A stretch of 20,373 bases of DNA from an uncultured Prevotella sp. (GTDB lineage Bacteria > Bacteroidota > Bacteroidia > Bacteroidales > Bacteroidaceae). The stretch spans positions 1-20,373 of the forward strand of contig URQS01000058.1 of the NCBI GenBank assembly GCA_900550035.1, given 5' to 3'. Both the position numbers and the translations under genes were made by a program. Positions 13,977-20,373 of this stretch are shown here, one piece after another (position 1 is the first letter of the stretch; every line of letters starts with the position of its first letter). The notes beneath the pieces are model-generated. The model was not told where the DNA came from, made no database searches, and saw only the letters and a program-made list of their open reading frames with translations.

Positions 13977-14603
13977 ATGCATAAAGACAATTTACAGACT
14001 AACTATCGTATGGAGCTGCCTGCAAAGATAATGCATGTTGCTATGCGTGAATTCAGACGGTGTGGAGTGAAGGCTGTCAAAATGGATGATATAGCAAGTC
14101 GTTTGAGCATATCGAAGCGTACATTATATGAAATATTTTCCAATAAGGAAGAATTACTTTTGGAATGCGTTCGTATGCAAGAGGAGGCATTTGAAGACCA
14201 TATGACCGAATTTGGTAATGATAGCAGTCACAATTCTATTGACATTATCCTTGAGTTTTACAAGTTTCAGATGCAAAACGTCAGTGACGTGTCGCCTGTT
14301 TTCTATCAAGAGTTATCGAAATATGGACATGTGATGGATTTTCTTAACCAGAAGCGCATTAAGCGCAATTCCAATGCAAAGGAATTTTTTGCGCGTGGTG
14401 TGAGTGAAGGCTATTTCCGTAAGGATGTCGATTTTGACATCGTGTCGCAGATAGGTGCCGCTTCAATGGAGTATGCAATGAAGACTGAAATGTATGAAAA
14501 ATATGGAATGAAAGATTTATTGCACAACATTTTGTTCCTATTCTTGCGTGGCTTATGCACAGCTGAAGGTATTGCTCTGCTTGACTCTTCTATAGTCGAG
14601 TAG
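13977..14603 (+). CDS. TetR/AcrR-family transcriptional regulator
   Basis: One-component DNA-binding regulator, 208 residues. The N-terminal helix-turn-helix lies at about 14-60: AKIMHVAMREFRRCGVKAVKMDDIASRL, then the turn and recognition helix SISKRTLYEIFSNKEELL, a textbook TetR pattern. The remaining 150 residues form the helical ligand-binding and dimerisation part, which is family-variable, so the ligand cannot be predicted. The ATG at 13977 follows the promoter by a normal distance; ATG at residue 12 (MELPAKIM) is an alternative start. It is divergent from maeB and convergent with the helix-hairpin-helix gene 14 bp away. It may act on itself through the repeats upstream, since TetR regulators often bind near their own promoter. 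No efflux genes are adjacent. Confidence 0.88.
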   Translation: MHKDNLQTNYRMELPAKIMHVAMREFRRCGVKAVKMDDIASRLSISKRTLYEIFSNKEELLLECVRMQEEAFEDHMTEFGNDSSHNSIDIILEFYKFQMQNVSDVSPVFYQELSKYGHVMDFLNQKRIKRNSNAKEFFARGVSEGYFRKDVDFDIVSQIGAASMEYAMKTEMYEKYGMKDLLHNILFLFLRGLCTAEGIALLDSSIVE

Positions 14604-14616
14604 GGGCAATCTGGGT

Positions 14617-15534
14617 CTAGTATGTCACATAAGGTTCTATTTTTTTGAGATCTTCTTGTGAGAATTCTTTCATTAGATGCAGTTCGTTTATGGATTTAAT
14701 CATACCATGCAACCGACGGTAGTTGACGATAGCGCTTGCTTGATAATAATTAATGTATGGATGATGTTTGATCTGTGCAAGTGAGCTCTTGTTTATATTG
14801 ATTTTCTTGACGTTGTTGCAGTTGATATTAATAAATGCTATTGCCTTGACAGGGAAATCTTCTATTTCAAGCAGTTGCTCTTTTGAAATGTAGCCGCCTA
14901 GACGTGTGCGGTAATCAACTATGCGTCTGGCATAGTAACTACCGATTCCTGGTATTTTTTTTAATTCGGTTGTGTCTGAGCTGTTTATTTCTAATGTTTC
15001 ACCTTGCTTGATTTTGGGTGTGTAGGCTTTTTCTTTTATATCCTGTTCGGTAGAATGATTATTGTTTGTAGTTTTAGTGTAATTCGAATGTTGCTTGCCT
15101 TTTCTTACTTCAGGCAAAGATGAGGCTGGGAGGTAATCGCTTGATATGCGTATGTATGGTGCAAGACGTTTGTAGTCTTTGGCGGTCAGACCATATATGT
15201 AGGCAAAGTCTTCCTTGCATTGATAGACGCCACCGTGGGCTCTATATTTGTAAATATTACGAACTTGCCATGGCTGAAGTCCAAGACGTAGAAGTTGTGT
15301 GCTGTCGGCTGTATTTGGGTCGAAGTAGAATGTTTCTACTTTGCGTGATGGCAAAGTATATACGTCGGCAACATCTTCGTTATGTCGTGATGGGTTCACG
15401 TGTAGAGTGCTGTCCGTCGGATAGTTGATATTGTCACTGTTGTACTCTGTATCAGCGAAAAAAACTATTAAAGCTGAAATGACAACTAATAGACTTATGA
15501 GAAACAGCAAACCTCGTCTGTCTGATTTAATCAT
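14617..15534 (-). CDS. Membrane-anchored ComEA-like protein with three helix-hairpin-helix modules
   Basis: Product of 305 residues. Residues 8-27 form one N-terminal membrane anchor (LLFLISLLVVISALIVFF), then a linker, so the bulk should be periplasmic. Three ComEA-type modules follow: 71-129 (FDPNTADSTQLLRLGLQPWQ), 182-236 (INSSDTTELKKIPGIGSYYARRIV, the best match) and 245-303 (ININKSSLAQIKHHPYINYYQASAIV). Each has the N-x-(A/S)-(D/S) start, a hairpin and a closing L/I-x-x-Y/F segment. ComEA proteins bind double-stranded DNA during uptake for transformation; single-module forms are about 100-200 residues, so three copies are unusual there but common in Bacteroidota. No other competence gene is present, so DNA uptake is only a possibility. 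The middle module keeps the GIG hairpin, the outer two have lost it. Confidence 0.85.
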   Translation of the reverse strand: MIKSDRRGLLFLISLLVVISALIVFFADTEYNSDNINYPTDSTLHVNPSRHNEDVADVYTLPSRKVETFYFDPNTADSTQLLRLGLQPWQVRNIYKYRAHGGVYQCKEDFAYIYGLTAKDYKRLAPYIRISSDYLPASSLPEVRKGKQHSNYTKTTNNNHSTEQDIKEKAYTPKIKQGETLEINSSDTTELKKIPGIGSYYARRIVDYRTRLGGYISKEQLLEIEDFPVKAIAFININCNNVKKININKSSLAQIKHHPYINYYQASAIVNYRRLHGMIKSINELHLMKEFSQEDLKKIEPYVTY

Positions 15535-15563
15535 AGTAGTATGGCTTAAGGTATAGTAAATTT

Positions 15564-15600
15564 TTGCACAAAGATACTAAATAGAATGTTTTTGTGCAAG
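15564..15600 (-). promoter_or_regulatory. Promoter of the helix-hairpin-helix gene, with overlapping inverted repeat
   Basis: On the minus strand CTTG (15600-15597), N20, TATCTTTG (15576-15569). A perfect 9-bp inverted repeat, TTGCACAAA (15564-15572) and TTTGTGCAA (15591-15599), covers both promoter boxes. Confidence 0.6.
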
Positions 15601-15648
15601 ATAATTATTAAAAAGAATATAGTTTAGTAATAAAATAAAGCCTAATGT

Positions 15649-15679
15649 TTTGTCAATTTGAGCTAAAACATTACCTTTG
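15649..15679 (+). promoter_or_regulatory. Promoter of the lipoprotein gene
   Basis: TTTG (15649-15652), N19, TACCTTTG (15672-15679): a full match to the Bacteroidota consensus. The inferred start near 15686 leaves a leader of about 88 nt, long compared with the other genes here. Confidence 0.7.
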
Positions 15680-15721
15680 TGTGCAAATTATAAAATTCCA
15701 TCTTCATTCTTACTAATTATA

Positions 15722-15758
15722 TGTGAGAAACTTTCATACTAGTTAAGTGTGAGAAACT
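15722..15758 (+). repeat. 11-bp direct repeat in the lipoprotein gene leader
   Basis: TGTGAGAAACT occurs exactly at 15722-15732 and 15748-15758, 26 bp apart, between the inferred transcription start and the ATG at 15774. It could be an RNA-level or DNA-level regulatory site; no hairpin joins the copies. Confidence 0.4.
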
Positions 15759-15773
15759 AAAGAGGCAATAAGC

Positions 15774-16580
15774 ATGGTTACAAATAAAAATGTAAAAATA
15801 ATTAGTTTCATCTTAGGGTTCTTCTTGATTTTAGGATGTAACTCACGTAGCAACAAATCATCTGATGTTGGTGAAGATTTTGTGGCTAAACAGAATTTAC
15901 AAGGCATTTGGCTTGATGACGATGACGATGATGTTGTCTTTCGAATCAAGGGAGATACTGTTTATTTCCCCGATTCTACAAGTATGCCTGCGTATTTCCG
16001 CATTGAGAAGGATTCATTTATAATAGTAGGTGGCAACACCATTAGCTATCATATAATAAAGCAAACGCCACATTTGTTTGTTTTCATAAATCAGAATGGC
16101 GAGAAGATAAAGCTTTGTAAGACAAACGACAAGTCTTATTTGGACATGTTTGCTGCCAAGACCGTGTTGACAATAAACCAAAATAAGATTGTCAAGCGTG
16201 ATACAGTGTTCTATAATAATGGCGATAAATATCATTGCTATATTCAGGTGAATCCTACCACGTATAAGGTGGCTAAAAGTTCATGTAATGAAGATGGGGT
16301 ACAAGTGGATAATGTCTACTATGATAATATTGTCAATTTGAATGTTTATAAAGGAGCAGGCAAAGTTTATTCAAGTGACATGCGCAAAGAAAATTTCAAA
16401 AATGAAGTGCCAAACCAGTTATTGCGTCAGGCAGTGTTTAGTGATATGACATTTGACAAGGCGGATAATGAAGGTATGCATTTCTTTGCAGTTCTTGCTA
16501 TTCCTGAAACTTCTATAAGCTATTATGTAGAAACTGTTGTCACTTATAATGGTAAGATTTTCTTCAGAATAAAGAAGTAA
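15774..16580 (+). CDS. Predicted lipoprotein, possibly DUF4738 family
   Basis: Product of 268 residues. Residues 1-21 form a signal peptide (VKIISFILGFFLIL) ending in the lipobox LILGC, so Cys22 should be lipidated; the next residues, NSRSNKSSD, are a flexible tether. The mature part is mostly beta-like, with GIWLDDDDDDVVFRIKGDTVYFPDSTS at 44-70, including six aspartates in a row (48-53). The layout resembles the Bacteroidota DUF4738 lipoproteins as I recall them, but I cannot confirm this without a search, and the function is unknown. The gene has its own strong promoter and a bidirectional terminator shared with the convergent plug-protein gene. Confidence 0.78.
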   Translation: MVTNKNVKIISFILGFFLILGCNSRSNKSSDVGEDFVAKQNLQGIWLDDDDDDVVFRIKGDTVYFPDSTSMPAYFRIEKDSFIIVGGNTISYHIIKQTPHLFVFINQNGEKIKLCKTNDKSYLDMFAAKTVLTINQNKIVKRDTVFYNNGDKYHCYIQVNPTTYKVAKSSCNEDGVQVDNVYYDNIVNLNVYKGAGKVYSSDMRKENFKNEVPNQLLRQAVFSDMTFDKADNEGMHFFAVLAIPETSISYYVETVVTYNGKIFFRIKK

Positions 16581-16604
16581 AATATATTATATTTAATATA
16601 GGTA

Positions 16605-16649
16605 AAAAGAATATCATATTGTTTTTTTTGAACAATATGATATTCTTTT
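16605..16649. terminator. Bidirectional terminator between convergent genes
   Basis: A perfect 19-bp inverted repeat (16605-16623 with 16631-16649; arm includes GAATATCATATTG) has a 7-nt loop. On the plus strand it runs into TTTTGTTTTTATG, and the minus strand has TTTTT at the stem end. It serves the lipoprotein gene (+) and the plug-protein gene (-). Confidence 0.85.
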
Positions 16650-16684
16650 GTTTTTATGTAGTATTACATGAAAATTTAACTATA

Positions 16685-17938
16685 TTACCTTGTTTTGATA
16701 TTCTTATAGCCTACAAGTTGGTCAGTTCTTTGACCGAACTGTCGAAAATATATAAGTATCTGGTATTCGTTTTCGGTCTGGTAGAAATTACCTTCGCATG
16801 GCAACGGTAGAGTTTTAGCTTCGTCTATACTAGTTGTTACATACCGGTATGAGTAATAGCCTTGTTTCAATATTGCACACGCTTCATATTGTTTGGCTTC
16901 GTTATTATATTTCATCTCAATGCCATGTTTCCCCATAATGTTTGTCCATTCTCCATTAATGTAGACAGAAGTAGTTTGTCGAGGTATGCTTAATGTGAAC
17001 TTGACGTTGACATAGTCAGAAGCAATGTCGTTTTCTATGTTGTCGCTATTGCGGATATAGAAATGTCCGTTGGCATCCTCGTCGTATATATAATTGCGTC
17101 GTGGGTCATCAGTCCAAAGGTCAGCACAATATTTAACTCCATCCCAATATATTGACTCTACACCCATAGAGGGACGTTCTACATCAAGAATCTCAAACTT
17201 GCGGTATTCGTTGCCACCATCGAAAATCAGTTCGCGATTGTGGCTGAATATCATCTTGTTGGTGAGCAAGGTCTGAGGCTTAGGATTGTAACGAGCCGTA
17301 CTCCACATGCCGTTTTGTATGACTATCGTCGTTATCTCTTTTGCGGGATTGGATGTTCGCAATCCTGAGAAATCTACGCTGCCCGACACTTGCTGGTGTG
17401 TGGCATTTGCGTCAATGTCGGTATTGGACGATACTTCGGCTATGATTTTCACAGCTGGGTCTACCACCATGAAGTGAGCATAGAGAATGGTGTCCTTGTC
17501 GTTGTCGTCATAAATGATGAGCCTATAGTTGCCGCTCATCTTCAGTCGACATCGGTCGTTGGGTATTGACAGACTGTAATGGGTGTAAATGGTGTTAGTG
17601 TTTACCGACTTGGCGTATCTGTCGATAACGTCGCCATCGGCAAATCCGTCGCAATAGTCTGTGTCGAAAATGCCTTCTGAAGGTGACCAGTCAGCTTCGC
17701 AATGCTGCAATTTATAGACGTATCTGTGATAGTCGTGGGTGAGGTCATCAAAACGGATGTTTATCGGAATGTCATTGTTTATGTTGATGATTGGCATCGA
17801 AAGCCATTTGTTGCCAGCTGTCACCTGCAACGAAGCAATATTCTTGGATAATACAACATCCCTTTGAGCTGAGGCTGCCATGCCAATGCACGAGGCAAGC
17901 CCTGCCAATAATAGTTTTATGGGTCGGTATAGCACCAT
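16685..17938 (-). CDS. DUF5103 / type IX secretion system plug-type protein
   Basis: Exported protein of 417 residues. A signal peptide (VLYRPIKLLLAGLASCIGMAASA) is followed by Q24 or so of the mature chain. The sequence has the family's traits: INIRFDDLTHDYHRYVYKLQHCEADWSPSEG near the N-terminus, YRLIIYDDNDKDTILYAHFMVVD, then DPRRNYIYDEDANGHFYIRN and GYYSYRYV toward the end. The family is now described as the Plug subunit that closes the SprA translocon of the type IX system on the periplasmic side. No other type IX component is in this window, so that role is from family knowledge. I start at ATG 17938 because the upstream in-frame codon at 17947 is TTG. It starts 16 bp after the TonB-dependent receptor stop, so the two are an operon. 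Confidence 0.82.
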   Translation of the reverse strand: MVLYRPIKLLLAGLASCIGMAASAQRDVVLSKNIASLQVTAGNKWLSMPIININNDIPINIRFDDLTHDYHRYVYKLQHCEADWSPSEGIFDTDYCDGFADGDVIDRYAKSVNTNTIYTHYSLSIPNDRCRLKMSGNYRLIIYDDNDKDTILYAHFMVVDPAVKIIAEVSSNTDIDANATHQQVSGSVDFSGLRTSNPAKEITTIVIQNGMWSTARYNPKPQTLLTNKMIFSHNRELIFDGGNEYRKFEILDVERPSMGVESIYWDGVKYCADLWTDDPRRNYIYDEDANGHFYIRNSDNIENDIASDYVNVKFTLSIPRQTTSVYINGEWTNIMGKHGIEMKYNNEAKQYEACAILKQGYYSYRYVTTSIDEAKTLPLPCEGNFYQTENEYQILIYFRQFGQRTDQLVGYKNIKTR

Positions 17939-17954
17939 ATCTATCAAAAACGGA

Positions 17955-20373
17955 TTATAAATCTACAGAAACTTTGAAGTTTAACTGACGGCTAGTCAGA
18001 TAATTCGGCACAGCATATTGTTGGGCGGTGACATCAGTAACCCAGTAGTAGGAGTTGACATTGCTTATGCCCAACAGGTTGAGACACTCTATGCCCAGCC
18101 ATACATTGCGCAGCGGATTAAGCTTGCTGTTATGGTTGGTGTTGTCAATAAGCCGATAGCTGAGTCCCATATCCACACGTTTGTAGGCTGGAGCACGGAA
18201 TGAGTTGGTCTCCAGTTCCTGATGTGGAGCCGAGAAAGGCAGACCGTCGGCATAAGCCAGCTTTAATGACATCTTCCAGCGTTGTGTTCCGGGGAAATAG
18301 TCGGTAAAGAACAGGCTTACGGCAAACCGCTGGTCGGTAGGGAGAGGTATCGACTTGTTGTTGAGTTTCATACTTGTGTCCATCAATGAGAACGACAGCC
18401 ACGAGTCGGCTCCAGGCACGAATTCTCCGTAGAGTTTCATGTCAAGTCCGGCAGCGTGTCCGGAGCATTCATTACCTCCATAGTATACTACCTTGACGTT
18501 GTTGACACTGTAAGGGATAAGGTTGCCGAGAATCTTGTAGTAAGCCTCTGCCGAGAAACGGAATTGTCGGTTGTTCATCTTGAAACGATAGTCGCAACCG
18601 GCAATAAGATGAATGGAGCGTTGGCTCTTTGCCTTACGGTTGAGTGTGGCATACGTCACGCCGTTGACGGTAGATGTATCGCGTATCTCCTTGAAGAAAG
18701 GCGACTGATAGTACAGTCCGGTAGCCAATCGCATAGTTACATTCTCGTTGAAAGCCGGAATTATGCCGAGCGAGACGCGCGGACTGAATATCGTCTCCTT
18801 GTTGTAGCTCCAATGGGCAATGCGCACACCGTAATTGAGCGTGTAGAGCGTCTTCTTGCTTGCGCTGGTAAATCGATATGTATCCTGGATGTAAGCCTCC
18901 ATGCGTCGTGCGCTGAGCGAGTTCTTAGCGCGCATGCTGTAAATCATCTTAAGATCGTTGCCGGTATGCGGAATGTTGTAATTGCTTGAGTCGCGCATCT
19001 CGTATTCTGTCGAGCTCTCCGTAATGTGTTCGTTTTTGATGGTGAACGCAGCCTCAATATTATGTTTCTTTGCCTTAGTGTTGAACATCATCTTCAGGCT
19101 TTCGACATGAGCATCGAGATAATTGCGTGCATGCTGGAAGAATGTGCCGACACCAAGATTTTCGCTGGTCTCGGTTTGTGTGAGCCAGTATTGTCCTTGA
19201 ATGTCGTAGCGTTCTTGCTCGTGAGTATTGAATGCAGAAGCTATAAGTGACAGTTTCGTAGCATCGCCTATCTTGTATGTCAATCCTGCCGAACCGAAAT
19301 AGGTGCGGAAGACATCCTTCTCCTGTCCGTCAAAATATACGCGAAAGGACTTTACGTCTTCGCTTGTTCCGAATCGTGTCTCGCGGTCTTCGGGATAGAA
19401 GTTGTAGTTGTTGTTAGAGATGTTGCCCAATATATTTATCTCCCAACGCTTGTTGGGCTTGAGCGTAAGAAAAGTCTGATAGTCGACGAAAGTGGGTCGG
19501 TACTCGCCTTTAGTGTCGAGCGATCCGAGCAGATTGCGTGTCGTCTTGTATCTCACGCTATTGCTCCATGCGAACTTCTTATTGCCATAGCCCACATAAA
19601 TGCCGTCGCCCAACAGACTTGCATAGGCTGAAGCTTCAAACCTTGAGGGTTGGCGGTAGGTGATGTTTAGGGCCGATGACATTTTGTCGCCATAGCGCGC
19701 CTCGTAGCCACCGGTTGAAAACTCTATCTTTTCGACCATATCGGGATTGATAATAGATATGCCTTCTTGTTGTCCGCTTCTAACCAAAAACGGGCGGTAT
19801 ATTTCCACATTATTTATATATACACTGTTCTCGTCGAACGAACCGCCTCGTACATTATACTTCGAAGACAATTCGTTGTGTGTAGACACACCTGCCTGAC
19901 CTTGCAGCATTTCTTCAACGGCATTGCCAGTAACTGAAGGCATATTCTTAATGTCGTCTTTCTTGAGCTGTTGCATTTGGCCGGTTTGGATTTTTGTACC
20001 GGTTACGGTCACTCCTTCTATCTCTCCTACATTGCTGTATAGAATGGTCTGTAGGGTCTGCTTGCCTCGTGGCTTTATGAGTGTTCTTGTTTTGGTGCGA
20101 TAGCCAATCATTGAGAAGCGTATTTCTACCGAGTCGGCTGAGTTTAGTTGCAAGGTGTATTCGCCTTTTAATGATGTCATGGTCATTTTGCCTTGTTTGG
20201 TACAAGACACCGTGGCAAATTCGATAGGATTATTGCTCTCGTCGATGACGCGTCCGTGTAGGGTGAATGATTGTGCCTTCAGAACGGTAGGCACAAAAAA
20301 AACAAGGACGTTTATAAGTAAGTAACTGTTCAAAATTAATTTTATAAATATGAATAATTCACGAATAAGTTCG
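17955..20373 (-). CDS. TonB-dependent outer-membrane receptor, partial at the right edge
   Basis: Outer-membrane beta-barrel receptor; at least 792 residues are visible. After a signal segment (LLINVLVFFVPTVLKAQ) comes a carboxypeptidase-regulatory-like domain (FTLHGRVIDESNNPIEFATVSC). The plug domain follows: GNAVEEMLQGQAGVSTHNELSSKYNVRGGSFDENSVYINNVEIYRPF and VEKIEFSTGGYEARYGDKMSSALNI. The rest is barrel, ending RQLNFKVSVDL. The substrate is not predictable. The only start inside the window is TTG at 20333. The frame stays open to the edge (upstream codons read RELFIFIKLIL), so the true start is probably outside and the gene is partial here. No SusD partner adjoins it; instead a T9SS plug-type gene follows by 16 bp. 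Confidence 0.9.
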   Translation of the reverse strand, partial: ELIRELFIFIKLILNSYLLINVLVFFVPTVLKAQSFTLHGRVIDESNNPIEFATVSCTKQGKMTMTSLKGEYTLQLNSADSVEIRFSMIGYRTKTRTLIKPRGKQTLQTILYSNVGEIEGVTVTGTKIQTGQMQQLKKDDIKNMPSVTGNAVEEMLQGQAGVSTHNELSSKYNVRGGSFDENSVYINNVEIYRPFLVRSGQQEGISIINPDMVEKIEFSTGGYEARYGDKMSSALNITYRQPSRFEASAYASLLGDGIYVGYGNKKFAWSNSVRYKTTRNLLGSLDTKGEYRPTFVDYQTFLTLKPNKRWEINILGNISNNNYNFYPEDRETRFGTSEDVKSFRVYFDGQEKDVFRTYFGSAGLTYKIGDATKLSLIASAFNTHEQERYDIQGQYWLTQTETSENLGVGTFFQHARNYLDAHVESLKMMFNTKAKKHNIEAAFTIKNEHITESSTEYEMRDSSNYNIPHTGNDLKMIYSMRAKNSLSARRMEAYIQDTYRFTSASKKTLYTLNYGVRIAHWSYNKETIFSPRVSLGIIPAFNENVTMRLATGLYYQSPFFKEIRDTSTVNGVTYATLNRKAKSQRSIHLIAGCDYRFKMNNRQFRFSAEAYYKILGNLIPYSVNNVKVVYYGGNECSGHAAGLDMKLYGEFVPGADSWLSFSLMDTSMKLNNKSIPLPTDQRFAVSLFFTDYFPGTQRWKMSLKLAYADGLPFSAPHQELETNSFRAPAYKRVDMGLSYRLIDNTNHNSKLNPLRNVWLGIECLNLLGISNVNSYYWVTDVTAQQYAVPNYLTSRQLNFKVSVDL

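Overview
The window looks like a chromosomal segment of a Bacteroidota (Bacteroidales) bacterium, most likely Prevotella-like. Three things point there. Many starts are preceded by the Bacteroidota promoter pattern TTTG-N19-21-TAnnTTTG. No clear Shine-Dalgarno sites are seen. The gene families also fit: a TonB-dependent receptor with a carboxypeptidase-regulatory-like N-terminus, a type IX secretion plug-type protein, a 906-residue pyruvate phosphate dikinase, a PiT transporter with a PhoU-like tail and a SAM-like tyrosine recombinase. Genus is an inference; no rRNA or tRNA gene was found.

Layout. 1-325: no confident gene; a GC-richer block (about 14-229), open on both strands, followed by AT-rich DNA. 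326-1804 (-): tyrosine recombinase, preceded by four GTAAAACAT copies all in 11-bp phase, probably the edge of an integrated element that extends left out of the window. 2011-4730 (-): ppdK, broken by a one-base frameshift near 3708, with a strong promoter upstream and a 17-bp-stem terminator downstream. 4912-5937 (-): a 51-residue two-helix membrane protein and a BadF/NAGK-type sugar kinase, 6 bp apart. 6060-8306 (-): PiT phosphate transporter with a PhoU-like tail; its promoter has no -33 box but carries a Pho-box-like array of four pentamers at 11-bp spacing. 8508-9834 (+): an orphan NarL-like response regulator overlapping a small polytopic membrane protein. 9827-13672 (-): NUDIX hydrolase, ispE and a malic enzyme with a phosphotransacetylase-like domain (maeB). 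13977-14603 (+): TetR regulator, with three 22-bp-spaced repeats upstream. 14617-15534 (-): membrane-anchored protein with three helix-hairpin-helix modules. 15774-16580 (+): lipoprotein. 16685-20373 (-): T9SS plug-type protein and a TonB-dependent receptor that runs off the right edge.

Functional themes are central metabolism (ppdK and maeB both act around the PEP/pyruvate/malate node; ispE is in the MEP isoprenoid pathway), phosphate uptake, and envelope functions at the right end. I see no defence island, CRISPR array or biosynthetic cluster. The most notable signals not explained by genes are small regulatory arrays: the Pho-box-like array before the PiT gene, the helically phased repeats before the integrase, the 22-bp repeats before the TetR gene, and inverted repeats over two other promoters.
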